Positions 1 through 5,979 of a DNA stretch of 12,723 bases are shown here, piece by piece. The notes beneath the pieces were generated by a model that was not told where the DNA came from, did no database searches, and saw only the letters and a list, made by a program, of their open reading frames with translations. Made by a program: the position numbers and the translations under genes. Every line of letters starts with the position of its first letter. The first letter of the stretch is position 1. Origin of the DNA: Akkermansiaceae bacterium UBA2367 (lineage in GTDB: Bacteria > Verrucomicrobiota > Verrucomicrobiia > Verrucomicrobiales > DEV007); NCBI GenBank assembly GCA_002344525.1, contig DDTJ01000069.1, positions 1-12,723 on the forward strand, read 5' to 3'.

Positions 1-24
1 ACCAACTCCTACCAACTCCTACCA
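1..24. repeat. Tandem decamer, 2.4 copies
   Basis: The 10-base unit ACCAACTCCT occurs twice in tandem (1-10, 11-20) and is followed by a partial ACCA. It is cut by the window edge, so its true copy number cannot be seen. It lies downstream of the glgC stop codon, outside any gene. The ACTCCT core is the complement of the AGGAGT core in the repeat at 31-90, so the two blocks could pair weakly. No function is apparent. Confidence 0.75.
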
Positions 25-30
25 TATTCC

Positions 31-90
31 GGGGAGTAAGAGTAAGGAGTAGGGAGTAAGAGTAAGGAGTAGGGAGTAAGAGCAGGAGGA
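31..90. repeat. 20-base tandem repeat, about 3 copies
   Basis: Copies lie at 31-50, 51-70 and a diverged third at 71-90. The second reads AGGGAGTAAGAGTAAGGAGT, and the first differs from it only at its first base. On the minus strand (the sense of glgC) each unit is a 7+7+6 series of ACTCCCT, ACTCCTT and ACTCTT, so the 20-mer is itself built from heptad-like pieces. It begins 7 bases past the glgC stop, so it would form the start of the glgC 3' untranslated region. No terminator-like stem with a U-tract is visible here. Confidence 0.8.
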
Positions 91-96
91 TAAACC

Positions 97-1395
97 TCAA
101 ACCACCGTCCCGTCCGGAATCACCTTGCCCTTCGGCACCACGACGATGCCGTCGCGGATGTGGCACCATTCCGTGTCCTCGTTGACGCGGTCGCGGGGAT
201 GGATCGTGACGTTCCGGCCGATGGTCACGTTCTTGTCGATGATGGCGCGGTGGATCTTCGTGCCTCCGCCGATGTAGATGCGGTGGGCCTCCTCCTTCCC
301 GTCGACGACGTGGACCCGGTCGTAGTAGTCCGACCCGATGATGATGCTGTCGGTGATCTCGCAGCCAGCCTCGATCACGGAGCGCACGCCGATGATGGAG
401 CGGCGGATCGTCGCGCTGGTGATGATGCAGCCATCGGAGAGCAGCGCCTCCTCGATGACGGCGTCGTTGATCTTGCTCGCGGGGAGGAGCCGGGCGCGGG
501 TGTAGATGGGGTTCTTCGGGTCGAAGAAGTTGAACTTGGGCACGACCTTGGTGCATTCGAGGTTGGCCTCGTAGTAGGAGGCGATCGTGCCGATGTCCTC
601 CCAGTATCCGTTGAAGATGTGGCTGTAGACTTTCTTCTCCTTGATGATGCCCGGGATGATGTTCTTGCCGAAATCCGGGCTGTCCCCGGCGAGGGCCTCC
701 TCCAGCACGGAGCGGTTGAAGAGGTAGATGCCCATCGAGGCTTGGAAGCGCTCCTCCGCCGGGTCCAGCCCGACGGATTCCAGCAGGGAGGACGGCATCG
801 CGAGCTGGTCGAGGAGGGAGTCGTCCTTTCCGGGCTTCTCGACGAAGCGGACGATGCGGTTCTCCGCGTCGGTGTGCATCAGCCCGAAGGCGCGGGCCGG
901 CTCGCGCGGCACCGGGGTCGTCGCGATGGTCACGTCCGCTCCGTTGTCGAGGTGGTCCCGCAGCATCTGGCGGAAGTCCATGCGGTAGAGCTGGTCGCCG
1001 CTGAGGATGAGGTAGTATTTGTAGGGCCGCTCCAAGAAGTAGCTCAGGTTCTGCCGTACCGCGTCGGCGGTACCTTGGTACCACTTGTCGTCGCCCGGTG
1101 TCTGCTGCGCCGCGAGGATGTGGACGAAGTTGTCGCCGAAATGGTCGAAGCGGTAGGCGCTGGTGACGTGCCGGTTCAGCGACTCGCTATTGTATTGCGT
1201 CAGCACGTACATCTTGCGGATGCCCGAGTTGATGCAGTTGCTGATGGGGATGTCGACGATGCGGCATTTCGCCGCGAGCGGCACGGCCGGCTTCGAGCGG
1301 TTGTGGGTGAGGGGGAAGAGGCGCGAGCCTTGGCCCCCGCCCATGATGATGGCGAGGACGCTGTCGATGGATTTGGCCAGATTGGAAGTGGGCAT
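97..1395 (-). CDS. glgC: Glucose-1-phosphate adenylyltransferase (ADP-glucose pyrophosphorylase)
   Basis: This enzyme makes ADP-glucose and pyrophosphate from glucose-1-phosphate and ATP, the committed step of bacterial glycogen synthesis in the cytoplasm. The 432-residue product matches the usual family length of about 430. Visible motifs are the nucleotide-binding loop GGGQGSRL (19-26), KPAVPL (35-40), YQGTADAV (106-113), SGDQLYRMD (132-140) with the catalytic Asp, and FVEKP (184-188) with the sugar-phosphate Lys. The C-terminal part has the hexapeptide pattern of a left-handed beta-helix and ends VVPKGKVIPDGTVV. The sequence resembles the plant/cyanobacterial branch more than the enterobacterial one. 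The ATG at 1395 is chosen because family homology begins just after it; an in-frame TTG at 1452 would add 19 residues of no apparent family character. The gene is divergent from glmS. No Shine-Dalgarno is seen; a C5 run precedes the ATG. Confidence 0.96.
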   Translation of the reverse strand: MPTSNLAKSIDSVLAIIMGGGQGSRLFPLTHNRSKPAVPLAAKCRIVDIPISNCINSGIRKMYVLTQYNSESLNRHVTSAYRFDHFGDNFVHILAAQQTPGDDKWYQGTADAVRQNLSYFLERPYKYYLILSGDQLYRMDFRQMLRDHLDNGADVTIATTPVPREPARAFGLMHTDAENRIVRFVEKPGKDDSLLDQLAMPSSLLESVGLDPAEERFQASMGIYLFNRSVLEEALAGDSPDFGKNIIPGIIKEKKVYSHIFNGYWEDIGTIASYYEANLECTKVVPKFNFFDPKNPIYTRARLLPASKINDAVIEEALLSDGCIITSATIRRSIIGVRSVIEAGCEITDSIIIGSDYYDRVHVVDGKEEAHRIYIGGGTKIHRAIIDKNVTIGRNVTIHPRDRVNEDTEWCHIRDGIVVVPKGKVIPDGTVV

Positions 1396-1457
1396 GGGGG
1401 TGCGGGCAGTGTAGAACGAAACGCGGAGAAAGGGGACAAGATTTCGCGACAAATTTT

Positions 1458-1486
1458 TTGCGCCATCCCTCCTTCGACCTTATCCT
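1458..1486 (+). promoter_or_regulatory. Possible sigma70-type promoter for glmS
   Basis: TTGCGC (1458-1463) and TATCCT (1481-1486) are separated by exactly 17 bases. They match the consensus at 3 of 6 and 4 of 6 positions. Transcription would start near 1493, giving a leader of about 20 bases before the glmS ATG. The site lies in the 119-base divergent glgC/glmS region. The match is modest and could be chance; no equally good promoter was found for glgC on the other strand. Confidence 0.28.
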
Positions 1487-1514
1487 TCCGAGATTTTTAG
1501 CATTTCTTGAAATT

Positions 1515-3368
1515 ATGTGCGGTATCATCGGATACGTGGGCAAGGCGGCGGCCGCTCCGATCTTGATCGAAGGGCTGCGGCGGCTCGAATACCGCGGCTA
1601 CGACTCCTCCGGACTCGCGGTGATGGACGCCTCGCAGGCCCTCTCCATCCGCAAGCGCAGCGGTCGCCTCGCGAACCTGAAGGCGCTGCTTTCCGAAAGC
1701 CCCGTGGTCGGCGGCTGCGGCATCAGCCACACGCGCTGGGCCACCCATGGCGAGCCGAGCGACGCGAACGCCCACCCGCACCTCGACGGCAGCGGGAGGC
1801 TCGCCCTCGTCCACAACGGGGTCATCGAGAACTATCAGACGATCAAAGGGCGGCTGGAGGGGGAGGGGCATGTCTTCCGCTCGCAGACGGATTCCGAGGT
1901 GCTGGCCCATCTCATCGGGCGCACCTACGACGCCATGCCCGGCGGCGACCCGCGCGTGCGCCTCGTCGCGGCGGTGCGGGAGTCGCTGAAGCAGGTCGCG
2001 GGCACCTACGGCATCGCCGCGATCCACGCGGACGCGCCCGGTTTCGTCGTCGGGGCGCGCCTCGGCAGCCCGCTCATCGTGGGCTTGGGCAAGGGGGAGA
2101 ACTTCCTCGCCTCCGACGTGGGGGCCATCGTCTCGCACACGACCAGCGCGATCTACCTCCAGGACCGCGATCTCGTCTGCCTGACCGAGGACGGGTTCAC
2201 CGTCGAGAACATCGACGGCGACGAATCCGACTACGAGGTGAGCAAGGTCGATTTCACCCCCGAGCAGGCGGAGAAGGGGGACTTCCCCCACTACATGCTC
2301 AAGGAGATCTTCGAGCAGCCCGCCTCAATCCAGAACGCCTTCCGCGGCCGCCTCAACGACGACCAGGCCTCGGCCGTGCTCGGCGGGCTGGGTCTGACGC
2401 CGCGCGAGCTGCGCGACGTGGAGCGCATCGTCCTCTGCGGCTGCGGCACGGCCTCGCACGCGGCCATGGTCGGCGAATACATGATCGAGCACCTCGCCCG
2501 CATCCCGACGGAGGTCGAGATCGCAAGCGAGTTCCGCTACCGCAATCCCCCGCTCGACAAGAACACCCTCGTCTTCGTCATCAGCCAGAGCGGCGAGACC
2601 ATCGACACCCTCGCGGCCCTGCGCGAGGGCCAGCGCAAGGGCCACCGCGTCCTCGGCGTGGTCAACTCGGTCGGCTCGACCATCGCGCGCGAGTCCGATG
2701 GCGGCAGCTACCTCCACTCCGGTCCCGAGATCGGTGTCGCCGCGACGAAGTCCTTCACCTCGCAGGCGACGGTGCTCGCCCTCCTCGCCCTGCTCCTCGG
2801 TCGGATGCGGCATCTCTCCGTCGACTACGGGCAGCGGCTCCTGCGCGAGATCCGGGACCTGCCGGGCAAGGTCGAGCGCATCCTCGAGCAGTCGGACTAC
2901 ATCCGTGGGATCGCCGAGAAATATATCGACGCGCCGGGGATGCTCTTCCTCGGGCGGCAGTTCAACTACCCCACCGCCCTCGAAGGGGCCCTGAAGATGA
3001 AGGAGATCTCCTACATTTTCGCCAGCGGCCACGCCGCCGCGGAGTTGAAGCACGGCATCATTGCCCTCGTCAGTCCGGAGGTGCCCAGCGTCTTCATCAT
3101 GCCCAAGGACGCCGTCTACGAGAAGAACGTCAGCACCGTCGAGGAGGTGAAGGCGCGGAAGGGGCCGGTGATCGCCGTGACCACCCAGGGGCACACCGAC
3201 CTCGAACGCATCGCCGACGACGTCATCTACATCCCCGAAGTCCACGAATGCCTCAGCCCCATTCTTTCCGTCGTCCCGCTCCAGCTCCTCAGCTACCACT
3301 TCGCGGTGGCGCGGGGCTGCGACGTGGACAAGCCGCGCAACCTCGCCAAGAGCGTGACCGTGGAATAA
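1515..3368 (+). CDS. glmS: Glutamine--fructose-6-phosphate aminotransferase (isomerizing)
   Basis: This cytoplasmic enzyme turns fructose-6-phosphate and glutamine into glucosamine-6-phosphate and glutamate, the entry to UDP-GlcNAc and peptidoglycan. The 617-residue length is close to E. coli GlmS (609). The start is fixed by MCGIIGYVG: Cys2 becomes the N-terminal nucleophile after Met removal, so longer in-frame starts can be dismissed. The Ntn glutaminase domain (about 1-240) shows SHTRWATHG (71-79), HNG (100-102) and QTDSEVLAH. Two SIS domains follow: the first has CGCGTASH (308-315), SQSGETIDT and the SGPEIGVAATKSFTSQ stretch. Sugar-site residues are Glu497 (KEISY), His513 (KHG) and Lys612 in the C-terminal LAKSVTVE. 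The loop between KEISYI and ELKHG reads FASGHAAA rather than the common AEAY/AEGY form. No Shine-Dalgarno is visible, and no glmS ribozyme fits in the 119 bases upstream. Confidence 0.97.
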   Translation: MCGIIGYVGKAAAAPILIEGLRRLEYRGYDSSGLAVMDASQALSIRKRSGRLANLKALLSESPVVGGCGISHTRWATHGEPSDANAHPHLDGSGRLALVHNGVIENYQTIKGRLEGEGHVFRSQTDSEVLAHLIGRTYDAMPGGDPRVRLVAAVRESLKQVAGTYGIAAIHADAPGFVVGARLGSPLIVGLGKGENFLASDVGAIVSHTTSAIYLQDRDLVCLTEDGFTVENIDGDESDYEVSKVDFTPEQAEKGDFPHYMLKEIFEQPASIQNAFRGRLNDDQASAVLGGLGLTPRELRDVERIVLCGCGTASHAAMVGEYMIEHLARIPTEVEIASEFRYRNPPLDKNTLVFVISQSGETIDTLAALREGQRKGHRVLGVVNSVGSTIARESDGGSYLHSGPEIGVAATKSFTSQATVLALLALLLGRMRHLSVDYGQRLLREIRDLPGKVERILEQSDYIRGIAEKYIDAPGMLFLGRQFNYPTALEGALKMKEISYIFASGHAAAELKHGIIALVSPEVPSVFIMPKDAVYEKNVSTVEEVKARKGPVIAVTTQGHTDLERIADDVIYIPEVHECLSPILSVVPLQLLSYHFAVARGCDVDKPRNLAKSVTVE

Positions 3369-3420
3369 CGATGGCGGCTGCCGGCGGAAGGGCGAAATTT
3401 GCCAACCAACCCCGCGACCC

Positions 3421-3897
3421 ATGGCCGAGCTAGATCCCGAAGCCCCTTTCGCCGCCACCAGCGAAGGCTCGCCCGTGCGGCAGTTTGCCGTCTTCCTCCC
3501 GAACCGCCCCGGCGCCTTCGTCGCCATCCTCGACCTGCTGCGTTCCAGCCACGTCGTCGTCCTCGGCCTCTCGGTGCAGGACGCCGTGGACAGCACCGTC
3601 GTCCGCCTCGTCGTGAGCGATCCCCTCACCGTCGAGACCGTCTTCATCGAGAAGGGCATCCCCTTCAACTGCATGGACGTCCTCGTCGTCTCCCTGCGCG
3701 AGGGGGCCGAGCAGATGCCCGACTGCCTCCGCACCCTCCTCAAGGTCGAGACGAACATCCATTTCATCTACCCGCTCCTGAGCCAGCCGGGCGGCTGCTC
3801 CGCCCTCGTCCTCGCCGTCGAGGACCACGATTTCGGCCAGGCGATGCTCGCGAAGTCGGGCTTCAAGGTGCTGCGCCAGGAGGATCTGAGCCGTTGA
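3421..3897 (+). CDS. Tandem ACT-domain protein
   Basis: This is a 158-residue soluble protein with two ACT-like beta-alpha-beta-beta-alpha-beta folds and no catalytic domain. ACT1 spans about 20-84 and carries FLPNRPGAF (25-33), the turn typical of ligand-binding ACT domains. ACT2 spans about 87-155 (NIHFIYPLL, then SALVLAVEDHDFGQAMLAKSGFKVL). Stand-alone double-ACT proteins of this size usually sense small molecules, often amino acids, but the ligand here cannot be read from sequence. The gene starts 52 bases after glmS with no terminator between, so co-transcription is likely. An effect on GlmS or wall synthesis is possible but unproven. The start is the ATG at 3421, preceded by GCGACCC and no Shine-Dalgarno; homology begins at about residue 20, leaving an acidic N-terminal tail. 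Confidence 0.88.
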   Translation: MAELDPEAPFAATSEGSPVRQFAVFLPNRPGAFVAILDLLRSSHVVVLGLSVQDAVDSTVVRLVVSDPLTVETVFIEKGIPFNCMDVLVVSLREGAEQMPDCLRTLLKVETNIHFIYPLLSQPGGCSALVLAVEDHDFGQAMLAKSGFKVLRQEDLSR

Positions 3898-3924
3898 GAG
3901 GGGTTTGCTTCGGGATTCTTAACA

Positions 3925-3953
3925 TTGCCTCCCGCCACGGGCGGCGCTATGAT
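3925..3953 (+). promoter_or_regulatory. Sigma70-type promoter, likely leaderless start for the pseudo-ABC gene
   Basis: TTGCCT (3925-3930) and TATGAT (3948-3953) are separated by exactly 17 bases and match consensus at 4 of 6 and 5 of 6 positions. Transcription would normally start 6-7 bases after the -10 box, at about 3960, which is the A of the downstream ATG, so the mRNA would be leaderless. The spacer contains a small palindrome, CCGCC-ACG-GGCGG (3932-3944), that could be an operator or chance in GC-rich DNA. It is the best promoter match found in the window. Confidence 0.5.
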
Positions 3954-3959
3954 CCAACG

Positions 3960-4742
3960 ATGGAGTTTCTGAAGGTCGAGCATCTCACCCTCTCCCGCCG
4001 CCGCCCGCGGCGGGGATGGCTTCGCGACGGCGCGGAGGAGGAGACGCTCGTCGAGGATCTCTCCTTCGATTTGGAAAAGCGCGGCAGCCTCGCCCTCGTC
4101 GCCGACTCGCGCGAGGCCCTCCTCGCCTTGGCCCTCGCGGTCTTGAAGCAAGGCCCGGTCGCCTCCGGCTCCATCGCCTTCGCCGGAGTGTCCCTGTCCT
4201 CCCTCGACGAACGGCGCTTCCGCGCGATGCGTCGCCGCCTCCAGGCGGTCTTTCCCGACCGCTCCGGACAGCTCTCCGCCGGACTCACCGTGCGCGAGGC
4301 CTTTCGTGAAGTGCTGAGGGTCTGGCGCCGCCGCTCCACCCGCGAGGAGCAGGCGAGGCTCGTCGAATCGGTCATGATCGCCTGCGGGCTTCCCGAGGCG
4401 GTCCAGGATCTCTACCCCGCCGAACTCGACGCGGTCGAGCGCCAGCAGGTCGCCTTGGCCCGGGCGCTCCTGCCCGGCCCTGAACTGCTCGTCTGCTGCG
4501 GGTTCACCGAGGGGCTCGACGCGGTGCAGCGGGCCGAGCTGGTCAACCGCCTCCGCCACGTCCGCGAGGAGTTCGGCCTGACCCTCCTCGTCCTCACCGA
4601 CGACCTTGCGGTGGCCCATCGTCTGGGCGACGATCTCGCCGTGCTCCACCGGGGGCGTCTCGTCGAGAGCGGCCCCGCCGAAGGGATCGTGGAGCACCCC
4701 GCCCACGAGCACACCCGACGCCTCGTCGCCTGCGCCGCCTGA
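3960..4742 (+). CDS. Catalytically dead OppF/DppF-like ABC ATPase (pseudo-ATPase)
   Basis: This 260-residue protein aligns almost without gaps to the OppF/DppF/NikE type of ABC ATPase, but every nucleotide-handling motif is lost. The Walker A site reads VADSREALLA (47-56) where VGESGSGKST is expected, so the P-loop Lys is Leu54. The Q-loop Gln is Pro99 (FPD). The signature reads LDAVERQQ (156-163) for FSGGQRQR. Walker B DEP is Cys-Gly-Phe (180-182). The switch His is Asp214 (TDD). Flanking scaffold is kept: MRRRLQAVF, VALARALLPGPELL, EGLD, LTLLVL, HRGRLVESGP and a terminal EHPAHEHTRRL like the family's HPYTRALL. It should therefore fold like a nucleotide-binding domain but not hydrolyse ATP. 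There is no transmembrane segment, and no permease or binding protein lies adjacent. It sits between the ACT protein (62 bases) and rodA (27 bases), with its own promoter candidate. Its role is unknown; a scaffold or regulator is a guess. Confidence 0.85.
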   Translation: MEFLKVEHLTLSRRRPRRGWLRDGAEEETLVEDLSFDLEKRGSLALVADSREALLALALAVLKQGPVASGSIAFAGVSLSSLDERRFRAMRRRLQAVFPDRSGQLSAGLTVREAFREVLRVWRRRSTREEQARLVESVMIACGLPEAVQDLYPAELDAVERQQVALARALLPGPELLVCCGFTEGLDAVQRAELVNRLRHVREEFGLTLLVLTDDLAVAHRLGDDLAVLHRGRLVESGPAEGIVEHPAHEHTRRLVACAA

Positions 4743-4769
4743 ACCGACAAAAAGCCCGCGATCCGACCC

Positions 4770-5951
4770 ATGACCCCTCTCTTCCGCAAGTTCCTCGGGC
4801 TGAACTGGTTCCTTTTCGCCAACATCGTCGCTCTCGCGATCTTCGGCGTTTTCGCGATCTACAGCGCCTGCTGGATGCGGGACGACGCCGCCCTCGCCAA
4901 CAAGTGGCGGGAGCAGGTCTACCTCCTCCTCGCCGGGCTCGTCGTTTTCTTTGTGGTCAGCCTCGTCGACTACAAGTGGATCCGCTGGCTCGGCGTCCCC
5001 TTCTATCTCGGGGCCACCGGGATGCTGATCTACACCACCTTTTTCGGGGTGGAAATCAATGGCACCCGCGCCTGGCTGAACGTCGGCTTCACCCGCATCC
5101 AGCCCTCGCAGCTCGCCATCGCCGGTGGCGTCGTCGCCCTCGCCGTCGCGCTGAGCACCTTGCACAAGCTTCATCCCGTCTTCCGCAACCCCTTCGTGCG
5201 CCTCTTCGCGACCGCCGCGATCGCGATGGTGCCCTTCGCCTTCGTCCTCATCCAGGGCGACTTTGGCTCGGCCCTCGTCTGGGTGCCCGTCGTCGGGGCC
5301 ATGGTCCTGATCGGCAACATCCCCCTGCGCTACCTCGTCGTCATCATCCTCTCCGTCACCATGTTCCTGCCCTTCGCCTTCTTCTTCGGGCTGAAGGACT
5401 ACCAGAAGAAGCGCATCACCACCCAGATCGAGATGCTGCAAGGGAGGAAGGTCAACATCCTCGGGGAGGCCTACAGCGCCTACAACAACCTCCTCGCCAT
5501 CGGCAGCGGCGGCTGGGGCGGCAAGGGCTTCAAGAATCCCGACACCGTCAACCACAAGGGCTTCATCTCGCCCGACACCGCCATCAACGACTTCATCTTC
5601 CCCGTGCTCGCCGAGGTCTGGGGCTTCCGCGGCAGCCTTCTCATGCTCGGGGGCTTCCTGCTGCTGCTCCTGCAATGCCTCCATGTCGCCTTCCACAGCC
5701 GCGACCTCATGGGGCGGCTCCTCGTCGTCGGCGTCGTCGGGCTGCTCTTCGCCCACATCTACCAGAACGTGGGGATGAACCTCCTCATCATGCCCATCAC
5801 CGGCATCCCCCTGCCGCTCATCAGCTACGGGGGCACCTTCGTCGTCGTCGTCCTCTTCCTTCTCGGCATGGTCCAGAGCGTCTGGATCCACCGCGTCGAC
5901 GTGGCGGTCGCCAAGCCGAAGCCCCAGCTCCGCGTCGAGCACCTCGATTGA
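4770..5951 (+). CDS. rodA: RodA, SEDS-family peptidoglycan glycosyltransferase
   Basis: RodA polymerises lipid II into glycan strands in the inner membrane during cell elongation, normally with a class B penicillin-binding protein. The 393-residue protein is all membrane segments with about ten helices. SEDS hallmarks are NGTRAWL (97-103), GSGGWGGKGF (245-254), INDFIFPVLAEVWGF (272-286) with the presumed catalytic Asp274, and TGIPLPLISYGG (344-355). The internal pattern fits RodA better than FtsW, and there is no long N-terminal extension. The usual QPSE-x-x-K motif reads QPSQLAI (111-117), so both the conserved Glu and Lys are missing; the second Glu of the common AEE is Val283. It starts 27 bases after the pseudo-ABC gene, with GACCC before the ATG and no Shine-Dalgarno. 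No mreBCD or PBP2 gene is in the window. Confidence 0.93.
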   Translation: MTPLFRKFLGLNWFLFANIVALAIFGVFAIYSACWMRDDAALANKWREQVYLLLAGLVVFFVVSLVDYKWIRWLGVPFYLGATGMLIYTTFFGVEINGTRAWLNVGFTRIQPSQLAIAGGVVALAVALSTLHKLHPVFRNPFVRLFATAAIAMVPFAFVLIQGDFGSALVWVPVVGAMVLIGNIPLRYLVVIILSVTMFLPFAFFFGLKDYQKKRITTQIEMLQGRKVNILGEAYSAYNNLLAIGSGGWGGKGFKNPDTVNHKGFISPDTAINDFIFPVLAEVWGFRGSLLMLGGFLLLLLQCLHVAFHSRDLMGRLLVVGVVGLLFAHIYQNVGMNLLIMPITGIPLPLISYGGTFVVVVLFLLGMVQSVWIHRVDVAVAKPKPQLRVEHLD

Positions 5952-5979
5952 AGGAAGGCTGAAACCCGGACACCCAAGC

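Noticed and set aside
160..1500. Plus-strand open frame through glgC
   Set aside because: It is the complementary shadow of glgC, dominated by Asp/Val/Ala, with no domain.
1396..1514. glmS ribozyme/riboswitch in the glmS leader
   Set aside because: The whole intergenic region is 119 bases and must also hold promoters; no ribozyme-like pairing or conserved core was seen.
3369..3420. Terminator between glmS and the ACT gene
   Set aside because: Only short GC pairings are present and no T-run follows, so no intrinsic terminator is supported.
5952..5979. AGGAAGG before the GldA-like gene as a Shine-Dalgarno
   Set aside because: It lies about 20 bases or more from the ATG, beyond normal spacing.
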